DNA of 64,000 nucleotides from Aurantiochytrium sp. KH105 (taxonomy: Eukaryota > Sar > Bigyra > Thraustochytrida > Thraustochytriidae). The position numbers and the translations under genes were made by a program. Location of the stretch: assembly GCA_003116975.1 (NCBI GenBank), contig BGKB01000054.1:1-64000 (forward strand). Reading direction: 5' to 3'. The notes beneath the pieces are model-generated. The model had not been told where the DNA came from. It did no database searches and worked only from the letters and a program-made list of their open reading frames with translations. Below are positions 11,101-19,135 of this stretch, in pieces (position 1 is the first letter of the stretch; every line of letters begins with the position of its first letter).

Positions 11101-12903
11101 CTTGCCTGTGACGATGACAGGTTTCCTGAAGGCGCGCTCCAGTGCAACAGCACTGGTCTCAATATCGACACGGTGCCATTAAGCGCCGGATTTTGGCGGT
11201 TCTCTAATCGCAGTCTCGACATTCACGAGTGCAGAAGGGCCACATATTGCGAACCGGAGCGAGCTGGCGCGCGGCGACTGGACGATAAGCCGAGTTCCAT
11301 TTCGGGGTCTGACATCTACTGCACGACCTTTCACACGGGTGTTCTGTGCTCGTCGTGTCACGATGGCTTTGGGATCCGATTAAAAGGTGTATGTGAGGAG
11401 TGCACGGATGAGGCGTCGCGCATGGATGAAATCCTCTTTAATGTTTGGATCGCAAGCATGGCAGTCATGGGTCTTCTCTTTGTGGCGATTATCGTGTTCT
11501 GGGGAGGCTTAAAGAGATCGAGATCTTCTTCGGTCCAACGTGAATTACCAAGTCCAAATTTTTGCGCCACAGCGTTCTGCGCCTCATACATATCACGCTT
11601 GGAGAGTATTTCCGTCAAGGCGCGTTTAGCGATTGTTTTTCTTCAAATCTACTGCGAGTTTCTCGTGACCACCGATTTCCTTACGTCGAGCGGGATAGAT
11701 GGTGCGGCGTTAACTTTTATCACCTCGGGGAACCTGGGCGGCCTGACAACGTTCTTTAGAATTGGGTGTGCGAGCGTGGAAGTGAACTTTTACAGCTCGC
11801 TCCTGGCTGTTACTCTTTGGCCTCTCGCCGTTCTTGCTCTCATGGGCCTCACCGCATTGTGCTTCCGTTGGCGGGGCAATTACGACGCTGCGCTCGGATG
11901 GGCCATTTGGCTTGGGCTCGAATTGCTCTTTGTCGTGTACTCGAGCGTGTCGGCGCAAATTGTACGCGCCTTTTTGAAGGAGCCCTTCGAGCGCTTTGAA
12001 GGTGACACCGATCCCTTTGAAACGCTGCAAGCTGACCACAAAATCGACTTTGCATCGACCGAAAGCGCCATTTTTCGCGCCTATGCGGGCATCATGATTG
12101 CTGTCTACCCGATCGGCACAGCTCTCTTGTTCTTTGGTCTTTGGTTCAAGCAAAAATCGCTCGGACCCGTCTGGAAGAGGGCCTCAAACTTTTTGTGGAC
12201 TCCGTACAAAGAACGCGTTGGCTTCTATGAGAGTATTGAGCTCGCGAGGCGATTTTTGCTCACGTCAGGCTTTGTGCTAATGACCCAAACGCATGCGGCC
12301 ATTGCAGTGGTTTGCTTTGTGGCCTTTGTCTCGTTCTTTCTCTCCGTGGTGCAGGTGGTCAAGCCCTATGATGACTCGAGAACAGGTGGAGTCATCTCCA
12401 ATCAGCACTTTGCGCAGCTCATGCTTATCCTTTTGCTGCTTCTCGGCCTATGCGGACTAACGCATTCACTCGTTACGGAAAGTAGAAGCGAGAAAACTCT
12501 TCAGAGTGTCGTCATTGCGCTCGGGTGCCTCGGGGCAGCCCTCTCGATCTTTGCTATTCTTGCGGAGCTACGAGCTCCCGGAAAAGGCAGCGATGCAGAA
12601 GAATCGGGGCAGTCTGGCCCTGCCGAAGATGCTTCCAGGCCACTCAAGGAGACTTCCTCAGAAACGAGAGCACCTAGCAAGGGCATCTCGATTGATCTTC
12701 ACCGCGAGGAAATAGCAGCGGCGGCCGGTTTGCTGCCGCAAGCAACTTCGATGGTGTATGTGACAAACGTAGAAATTCTGGATACCGAGTCGAGTCAGAC
12801 GCACGCGCAAGCACCTCAAAATACACCCGAAGCGGAAACGTCCTCGATCGCAAGAGCCGCGTCTCTCGAGGACTGCAGGAGCACGTCGCTCGATTATGTG
12901 TGA
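8125..12903 (+). CDS. Giant FG-GAP/VCBS-repeat, GCC2-GCC3 multi-pass membrane protein
   Basis: This 1592-residue protein starts at the ATG at 8125, where a signal peptide begins (MEPLACRWIAILVIAFVAG). The ectodomain contains many calcium-binding DxDGDGxxD loops (from about residue 111 onward, to about 700), typical of FG-GAP/VCBS beta-propeller repeats of integrin type. Next come Cys-rich EGF/laminin-like stretches (about 720-785) and ephrin-receptor-like GCC2/GCC3 repeats (about 825-985; pattern CxxCxxGxF...GxxxCxxCP). From about residue 1098 to 1485 there are roughly seven to eight hydrophobic helices, followed by a Ser/Glu-rich tail of about 100 residues. The architecture suggests a cell-surface adhesion or sensing receptor. 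The helices do not match a family I recognise; similar GCC2/GCC3-plus-multipass proteins are common in stramenopiles and other protists. Domain calls in the ectodomain are strong; function is inferred. Confidence 0.9.
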   Translation: MEPLACRWIAILVIAFVAGRSARAQLAGSASDASRICELQGRWPGEGEDSAICGSCFSGFTSANGQTGPGFGACRYASEQLPSFAQTADAFIANTVFGDQNNRKSFLRFADLDGDGLLDAFLLADKVLPKFGIAYLHNIGSKTAPAFEVLTKASKSTIAYPFAKVKPRYQGAIDPSFDLGDLDGDGLLDLIYSDAWGRESRPPSLDRRPVVYYNDGNGIFRAAPDDSAKDPFRNLIPEMVKETSIWADSVNLIDIDHDGDLDLLCVVARYNPDTVENILPQDITIYENVGSKESPLFETSNISFSSVGQLTDVAAVDLDGDGLLDVIATSKSFQTFFFRNIGSSTKAVFSLVGDSVNPLHGAHEVEPKCDTSDWRDYTCATTLAFADLNGKGTVDAFYGTNFHRFQRLARRSQRPSAFVAIGVEDNVSANPLVHVAKSLRTSLNALSLSFADADGDGDLDAFVGNDADRKIHLFRNDGAASSFTHVGPDNVRNIFASAGEFPGHVHANFLPREANSNTTMLKAIVLSRYGTSYDKFDVDASWWEQDASGQMENMGDVTLVKGDVRGAISLAFGDLDGEGILAFVVNWITGKIIAYRIDFDKRDLTRLDDTENPLGDNAIISKCEREECQMTFFDIDSDGDLDILVGGENNFLQLFINHGTPSKPTFSLDEASQLPDTLESYHFGSGKSLPVIADTDGDGDLDLWVATSHGVDLFENTAADCASQCTRGRGVCANEGLSSTFNDERDSFGLSSTSFAAGVCDCQPKFAGVACEQCDDTHYGQNCADKCPQNSARASPPGAFVHPVYPTIEDCACLGNFVQNPSATDLECSCAPGLTLEGSACQLCRVGSFKPAYGMQACEACPHTMVTEDAGSTACTCAPGQEYTGNGCKACALGFFKANFGLEVCEPCSNGTTTIAIGSTRCIDDFTCPPGQENSDATSCTPCKAGFYNDGASLACLQCPSSRPETEGEGSTSIDACLAEEGTFYNQDTGTALACDDDRFPEGALQCNSTGLNIDTVPLSAGFWRFSNRSLDIHECRRATYCEPERAGARRLDDKPSSISGSDIYCTTFHTGVLCSSCHDGFGIRLKGVCEECTDEASRMDEILFNVWIASMAVMGLLFVAIIVFWGGLKRSRSSSVQRELPSPNFCATAFCASYISRLESISVKARLAIVFLQIYCEFLVTTDFLTSSGIDGAALTFITSGNLGGLTTFFRIGCASVEVNFYSSLLAVTLWPLAVLALMGLTALCFRWRGNYDAALGWAIWLGLELLFVVYSSVSAQIVRAFLKEPFERFEGDTDPFETLQADHKIDFASTESAIFRAYAGIMIAVYPIGTALLFFGLWFKQKSLGPVWKRASNFLWTPYKERVGFYESIELARRFLLTSGFVLMTQTHAAIAVVCFVAFVSFFLSVVQVVKPYDDSRTGGVISNQHFAQLMLILLLLLGLCGLTHSLVTESRSEKTLQSVVIALGCLGAALSIFAILAELRAPGKGSDAEESGQSGPAEDASRPLKETSSETRAPSKGISIDLHREEIAAAAGLLPQATSMVYVTNVEILDTESSQTHAQAPQNTPEAETSSIARAASLEDCRSTSLDYV

Positions 12904-13022
12904 TTGCTAGACTAGGTAATCTTCTCTTTAAGGTAACGGAAACAAATGAGCTTCCAAAGTTTATAGCGTAAATTCTATTATGAGAAGCTTTGCGCGGGCT
13001 TCGTTGGCTTAAGTGGATTTTT

Positions 13023-13880
13023 TTAAAGTTCTTCGTCGACGAGGAATGGGTGCGCCGAGACTTCGCGCCAGCCCTCGTGGTATCCAAGCCGCTCCTCGGG
13101 ATCTTTGAAACCAAGCATCTCGTGAAGGAGGTCATTGCAGGCCTCTTCTTCGTTGTCGAGCTCTTCATTCTCAGCCACAGTCTCTTCGTCTCCAGGAATG
13201 CAGAGAGGAGCCTCGCAAATCAAGCTGCAGGTTTCTTCCGGGGTTGATCCCAGCCAGGGCAACTCGTCGTGAGCGAGCTCGAAGAGCACGACGGCAAACC
13301 CCCACCAGTCAACTTCGAGACCGTGCGGCTTGCCTTGCAGCTTTTCCGGGCTCGAGTATGCAGTCGTACCATATGGGCTGACAATCTTGCAAAGCCTGCC
13401 CTCTTCATCGGCCTGGACAATTGTCGCGAGACCAAAATCGAAAATACGAATGTGCCCGTCTTCCGCAATGCCAATGTTCTCAGGCTTGATGTCACCGTGA
13501 ATGATTTGGTTTTCATGAAGAAAACGAATGCCTTCGGTTATTTCTTTCGCAATGCCGCGAATTTGCCGGAGTGATGGCGAGCCGTGCTCCATCAAAGCAA
13601 CTAGGTCCCCACGGGCACAGAATTCGACCCCAATGAAAGGTTGCTGGACATAGAGCTTTGGGCGCACCACAAACGGACACTTCTTCTCCTCGATGATGCG
13701 AAGGACTTCAAGTTCCTGCTCGCGCTCTCGCTTTCCTCGCGCAGATCCTTCATACGCTTTGAGAGCAACGGGCTCTCCTGTGGCACAGATCTCACCGACA
13801 TATACTCTACTGCATGGACCGCGTGAGATCTTGCGATGGACGCGCAGACGAGCATACACGCCTACTTGTTGGTCTGCCAT
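13023..13880 (-). CDS. AGC-like protein kinase, non-RD (HGD), cluster member 1
   Basis: This is a compact 285-residue kinase from the ATG at 13880; an in-frame ATG at 13940 would add 20 basic residues. Visible motifs are a degenerate glycine loop (KISRGPCSRVYVGE), the ATP lysine in VALKAYE, HGDIKPEN in place of HRDxKxxN, an intact DFG (IFDFGLA), SPEKL in place of APE, the VDWWGF motif and a C-terminal ERLGYH...HPF. The DWW and RLG...HPF motifs are AGC-like. The catalytic aspartate, its asparagine and DFG are retained, so it may be active, but the HRD arginine is replaced by glycine and two of the three loop glycines are lost. It is related to the kinases at 18065 and 21589 and is transcribed in the opposite direction. 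It converges on the membrane protein gene ending at 12903. Confidence 0.88.
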   Translation of the reverse strand: MADQQVGVYARLRVHRKISRGPCSRVYVGEICATGEPVALKAYEGSARGKREREQELEVLRIIEEKKCPFVVRPKLYVQQPFIGVEFCARGDLVALMEHGSPSLRQIRGIAKEITEGIRFLHENQIIHGDIKPENIGIAEDGHIRIFDFGLATIVQADEEGRLCKIVSPYGTTAYSSPEKLQGKPHGLEVDWWGFAVVLFELAHDELPWLGSTPEETCSLICEAPLCIPGDEETVAENEELDNEEEACNDLLHEMLGFKDPEERLGYHEGWREVSAHPFLVDEEL

Positions 13881-15804
13881 TTTTCTGAAGAATGCTGGGC
13901 AACGGTTGCTTGTTATACGTCTACGCCATGACTTAGCCACTGTTCGGGATTTGCTTGAGAAGTTCTCGCTGCCAGATCTTGCCGGAACGTCTCACTTGAG
14001 AGGCCGGTCTTGGGGGATTCTCGTCTGTTTTACAGACACCCATTTCCAGCTTCGCCGTTTCGCCACATGCTTACAAACCTGACCACATGCGAGGGCGTTG
14101 TGAAATCAATCTCCGCGGTATCTCCGGGATATGGACTGCATAGAAAGACGGTCAGACTTTTCGTTCCGGAGGCTTTTTAAATCTTGCTGCCTAGGATTGA
14201 GCAATGCGAGCCTTGGGTCTGAGGTGCGTTGAAGATTTCAGTCAGATCCAATTTGCATGGTGGTAAACTTGTGGGACTGAATTCACAGTTCTGCGCTACG
14301 ATTTTTGCATTTCCCTAACAAAGTAAGTCCGATGAGATTCAACAAAGCAAGCGACCTTTCCTTTGGGGAGGGGTGGGGGGGTGGGGGGGTGGGGGGAAGG
14401 TGTAAATAAGGGTGCAGACGCGCAATTGACAAATTCCCGTCGGTACCAGTTGCGTCTGTGAAAGTTAGCTCTCTTGAACTTTAGCATCTTTTGACCAAAT
14501 TGTATGATACCACTGTGATGCGCGCGTGCACGTAGCGTTCAGTTTCACGTTCTTGCAAAGCAGAGCTTTGCCAGATGTGTCGAACAGCCGGCGCACTACT
14601 CAGCGTGAAACATTCAAATTGCGCTGGAAAGCTTTCTGATCGCGTTTCTCATCTCACCCGCTCGTTCCTCTTGTCATCATTTGTTGACCAGAGTCCATTT
14701 GCGTCACAAGCCTGCAGCCTCACACTTGAAAATGGATTCTCCTTCACGTCGCCTTTGCCATCGCACGGTGGCCTTGATTCTCCACAAAGCCTCCCCCCCC
14801 CTCCCTTTCCCCCCCGCGCCCCGCCCGGAGAAAGGAGAAGAACTGAGCGAGACTGCTGGGCAGGCTCGTTGCCAGTGCACAGTATGTACGTATGAAGCTG
14901 TTGGGTGCAAGACTTTCCCCCCAAAGCAAGCCGCTTGGGCGGCGCGGGGCTACGCTTGGACGGGAGATGCGACCACAGGTATGTCCACACAAGCTAGCAG
15001 ATTTCTGCGCGCCGGCGAGCGGGCATTGCCTGTCTGGATGGGTGGGTGGCGAGACTTGTGAGAGACTTTGCCCGTCTGCAGGCCCTCTTGCCCGAAATAG
15101 AAAGGCAAGAAGCCCCGGGCTAGGCAAGGCCAGGCCATCTTGGCTGGCAAGAAGCAGGGAGGCCGACCACCTGGTAGGCAGGCAATAAGGAAGCCAACGT
15201 CGCAGTTTGTTGGGTCGCTACACCATGCTTCATTCCGCGTCAAAGCGGGTGGAACATCCGCGACGCGGGAAGGTTGGACGCGAACGCAAGCAGGTCCATT
15301 TTTTGCGTTGGGGGAGAGGGGGAATTCTACATGGGTCCAGTTCCCACAATTTGTGAATGGAAACTGATACAACTGGGCCCGCTACTTTGCTCCGCCACAG
15401 AGTCAGTCGTTTGATGCAGGTGGGTCGAGAGCATCTGCGCACCAGCCATCTGCGCACAAGCAAGGAAGGCAGTTGCCAAGAGCCATGGTCTTGGCGAGCC
15501 GCTTGTCCTACGCTCGTAACGGCGGCAGCGCACCTCAGAGGGTGGATCTGATCATTCGCGACAATAAACAGCTTGCTCGTTCCGTTTGGTTCTGATCGGG
15601 CCTCCCCATCGAGGAGGGTTTTCTATTTCGAGACCCCGTATCGTCAGGTGGGTTGCGGTCGGCCAGAGGCTGCAGCATGCGGCAGCGGGCGGGTAAGAGA
15701 TAGCAGATAGCGATGGCCCCGACGTGGCTTGGAGCCGTCTGTGCGTTGCCGCGCACGTCGGCGCGCGTGGCGACGGCAGCTTCACTGGACGGGAGAGGGG
15801 TGCG
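13881..15804. other. Gene-poor interval left of the assembly gap
   Basis: No convincing coding sequence is seen in these 1.9 kb. The first few hundred bases should carry the promoter of the minus-strand kinase starting at 13880. It contains a long G-tract array at 14365-14398 and a C-rich/polypyrimidine stretch around 14790-14825. Short reading frames overlap in all frames and look random. A gene could be partly hidden in the adjoining gap. Confidence 0.5.
14365..14398 (+). repeat. G-tract array with quadruplex potential
   Basis: Five runs of 4-7 G separated by single A or T bases fit the classical G-quadruplex pattern on the plus strand. It lies about 500 bp upstream of the start of the minus-strand kinase at 13880. 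Any regulatory role is unproven. Confidence 0.8.
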
Positions 15805-16504
15805 NNNNNNNNNNNNNNNNNNNNNNNNNNNNNNNNNNNNNNNNNNNNNNNNNNNNNNNNNNNNNNNNNNNNNNNNNNNNNNNNNNNNNNNNNNNNNNNN
15901 NNNNNNNNNNNNNNNNNNNNNNNNNNNNNNNNNNNNNNNNNNNNNNNNNNNNNNNNNNNNNNNNNNNNNNNNNNNNNNNNNNNNNNNNNNNNNNNNNNNN
16001 NNNNNNNNNNNNNNNNNNNNNNNNNNNNNNNNNNNNNNNNNNNNNNNNNNNNNNNNNNNNNNNNNNNNNNNNNNNNNNNNNNNNNNNNNNNNNNNNNNNN
16101 NNNNNNNNNNNNNNNNNNNNNNNNNNNNNNNNNNNNNNNNNNNNNNNNNNNNNNNNNNNNNNNNNNNNNNNNNNNNNNNNNNNNNNNNNNNNNNNNNNNN
16201 NNNNNNNNNNNNNNNNNNNNNNNNNNNNNNNNNNNNNNNNNNNNNNNNNNNNNNNNNNNNNNNNNNNNNNNNNNNNNNNNNNNNNNNNNNNNNNNNNNNN
16301 NNNNNNNNNNNNNNNNNNNNNNNNNNNNNNNNNNNNNNNNNNNNNNNNNNNNNNNNNNNNNNNNNNNNNNNNNNNNNNNNNNNNNNNNNNNNNNNNNNNN
16401 NNNNNNNNNNNNNNNNNNNNNNNNNNNNNNNNNNNNNNNNNNNNNNNNNNNNNNNNNNNNNNNNNNNNNNNNNNNNNNNNNNNNNNNNNNNNNNNNNNNN
16501 NNNN
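15805..16504. other. Assembly gap of 700 N
   Basis: The gap is exactly 700 undetermined bases, a round number consistent with an estimated scaffold gap. Reading frames drawn across it carry no information. Confidence 0.99.
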
Positions 16505-16799
16505 CAGGGGAAGTCCTTTCATCCCCATCTTGACCAGAACCTGCAGACGAATGTTGGCTTTGGGCTCGAGTATGCAGGCAGACAAATGGCACTGACCGTC
16601 AACTTTAAGGAGTTCTTCGACTGTCTTGATCAAGAGATGCGTGTGACACGTAAGGATCCCATCACCGATGATACAATTCGCAACAAGATTGGTTTCGGAG
16701 ACTCCTTATACAGTGTGGAAGACACCGTTTACAGATCGTACGAGCATCTCAAGCAGAAGACGCAAGGATGGCGAGAACGCTTTTCAAGACCCGTAAAGG
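16505..16799 (+). CDS. Partial exon of an unknown protein, cut by the gap
   Basis: The first about 98 codons after the gap are open and protein-like (segments such as YAGRQMALTVNFKEF and SLYSVEDTVYRSYEHL). They end near 16799 at AAAG|GTAGTT, a plausible splice donor; read straight through, the frame stops at 16840. A good acceptor (TTTGCAG) follows at 16877-16883, and downstream frames remain open for some tens of codons, but I cannot fix the phase of the next exon. A possible acceptor also occurs at about 16541-16546 (CCTGCAG), so the true exon start may be there. I do not recognise the family. The rest of the gene lies in the gap. Confidence 0.45.
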
Positions 16800-17159
16800 T
16801 AGTTCTTATGAGCCGTGCTACCACTTCCGAAACTGCTTAAACGAAATCATTTGTGTACAAACGTTTCCTTCTTGCATTTGCAGTGTCTTTGTACGACCCT
16901 TCACTACATCAGTTGGACTTTGTCGAATTTTGGGCTCATTTTCCTCTCCACCCCTTTACTGCAGGGATTGGAGCCATTCTACACTCTTGCCACAGAGGGC
17001 GGCCTTCGTCATATTTTTGATGATCGACTCATTTTTCACCCTTGCTACAGAGGGTGTACTTGGTCGTTTTTTTCATGCTGTGCCTCGCTGTGCGCCCATT
17101 TTTTCCTACCCCCCTCCTCTCCATGCTACCCCCCCCGGCAAGCGCACTGGGTCTGTTAA

Positions 17160-18064
17160 ATTTCGCCGCCTCGAAGCCGCGTGGAAAACCTTCCAACGAG
17201 AAAAAAAATAAAAATAAAAATGACAAGTATTGTCGCGAATTTTGCGCGTCACCTCAGAGGGTACGATCGCAATCCATTGCCAGCTTCCTCACTCACAGAA
17301 CGTACAATGGTGGGGGAAAAAGTAGGTTTGAAGAAGTGATACATTTGCGGTATAGGCGCATGGCGGGAGTCTCTTGGGGAATCGCTGTCTAATGCGTAGC
17401 CTGCGATGTGCGATGCGTACGAAAAAGTTACGCGAAGTCGCGGTTGGAACTCCGATGGCTGGGCAAATCACCCGTAGCCACTTGACCGACCATAGCAAAA
17501 GGGTGACGAGAGAGCGCCGAAACGCGTTGTAGAGCCAGGTATTCGACTGGCTATGCGCGAAAAGCTTCCAGACGTATTTTTACCTTTCGGACGGCAGCAG
17601 CTGCAGCAGCAGCACAGCAGCGGCAAGCGCCCTCACACGCCCTTTCGTCTTGGTGGATGTACGATTCCCTTGCCGGGATAAAAGAGTCTGAATAATTAGT
17701 CCGGGCAACGCAAGATGGCCCCGGGAAAAATGGATTCGCATTTTCTTGAAAAGTGTACCTTGCACATTTCAATCCTTCGACGAATGCGGCCTATGCCATT
17801 CATCCGCATACATTTGATGGGCACGTGTGCTTATGAGGACAGTCACTAGCTTTCGTAGACTTTCCTGCTGGCTGCCAGAGAAAGCTGGCTGGCCCCCAAG
17901 TTCCCCACATACCGTGACTCCACACATGCGGTATATGACACGAGGGCAAGACACTAACACATCACATGAAGGCATGGACGCAAGGCCTAATGGCTTCACC
18001 AGCCCTCTTCGATCGAGCTTCAGACCTCTATCCGTTGTTGGGTGGTGCATCTTCAATCACCAAC
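17160..18064. other. Spacer upstream of kinase 2
   Basis: No gene is seen. It contains an A-rich tract near 17200-17222 (possible 3' end of the fragment gene), a GCAGCAG tract near 17590-17615, and a segment around 17724-17760 that resembles one upstream of the next kinase (around 21301-21340). The in-frame extension of the kinase upstream of 18065 is probably leader. Confidence 0.5.
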
Positions 18065-19135
18065 ATGGGGTCAGCCGCGGTCAAGCCTGCGTCCTTCGAC
18101 GCCTCCATCACTCAGAACGAGCAACAAGGCCAGGCTGAAGCCAACACTGAAGCCAACACTGACAAGAAGACCGGCACGGACGCGCAACGGCATGTATCAA
18201 CGCACGGCATGAGCGACTCAATATCATCTTTCGACAGGACAAGCAATGCGGTGACGAGATTTCGAAGAAGAAAAAGAGCACGCGTTCGAGTAAACCGTCA
18301 GATCTCCGCCGGAACTTGCTGCAAGCTCTTTCTTGGCGAGATTGAGGACACAGGGGAAACAGTCGCCCTCAAATTGTACACGAAGACCTCGAGAGGCTCA
18401 CGCGAGCGCAAGAATGAACTCAAGGTACTTCGGATAATTGAGTCGGCTCTGGATGTCTGCGAGTTTGTCGTCACGCCGAAGATTAGCGTACAGGAGCCTT
18501 TCATTGGGTTGGAATACTGCGTCGGGAGCGATCTCACGCACTATCTCCGCCGAGGGCTTCCATGCCTCCTCGAACTGCAGAGGCTCGGACGCGAGATTGC
18601 GCTCGGACTAGCTTTTCTCCATCGCTGCAACATTGTTCACGAAGACCTCAAGCCCGAGAACATCGGCCTCACCGCAGATAATCACGTTCGTATACTTGAC
18701 TTTGGGCTTTCGGTAGCCATGGAAGCGCCAGTTGTGAATTCCATTGCGCCGGACGGCGTGATGGAACCCACGCGCTCCCGTGTTTTCTGCCGACATGGAA
18801 CAGCGCCGTACACGAGCCCTGAAAAGCTGCTTGGCGAGCTCCATGGGTTTGAAGTCGACTGGTGGAGCTTTGGAGTGATCATGTTCGAAATGGCATACGG
18901 GGCATTACCTTGGTACGCGCCAGACGACCTCGAACTGTGCGAGATGATATGCTCGAGTCCGCTCTCCATTCCTTCTCCAACAGCATCGAATCCGAGCTGT
19001 TCTCTCGTAGATGACCTCACCACTTGCCTCTTGGGAAGCAAAGAGCCGGAAAAATGTCTCGGTTATCATGGCGGGGCAAACGCAGTGCTCGACCACGCCT
19101 TCTTCAAAGAGGAGTTTTGTCCGCAGCAATTGTAG
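18065..19135 (+). CDS. AGC-like protein kinase, non-RD (HED), cluster member 2
   Basis: This 356-residue kinase is read from MGSAAVK at 18065, a start chosen because the same seven residues begin the paralogue at 21589; an in-frame ATG at 17966 would add 33 residues. A low-complexity N-terminal region (about 70 residues) and a basic patch (RFRRRKRARVRV) precede the kinase domain. Motifs are the degenerate glycine loop QISAGTCCKLFLGE, VALKLY with the ATP lysine, HEDLKPEN (Glu in place of the HRD Arg), LDFGLS, SPEKLLG, VDWWSFG and a C-terminal CLGYHGG...HAFF. Catalytic Asp, Asn and DFG are kept. Gly at position 2 with Lys at 7 is a weak N-myristoylation candidate. It shares most of its kinase domain with the 21589 gene, so the two are recent tandem duplicates about 2.5 kb apart. 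Confidence 0.9.
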   Translation: MGSAAVKPASFDASITQNEQQGQAEANTEANTDKKTGTDAQRHVSTHGMSDSISSFDRTSNAVTRFRRRKRARVRVNRQISAGTCCKLFLGEIEDTGETVALKLYTKTSRGSRERKNELKVLRIIESALDVCEFVVTPKISVQEPFIGLEYCVGSDLTHYLRRGLPCLLELQRLGREIALGLAFLHRCNIVHEDLKPENIGLTADNHVRILDFGLSVAMEAPVVNSIAPDGVMEPTRSRVFCRHGTAPYTSPEKLLGELHGFEVDWWSFGVIMFEMAYGALPWYAPDDLELCEMICSSPLSIPSPTASNPSCSLVDDLTTCLLGSKEPEKCLGYHGGANAVLDHAFFKEEFCPQQL

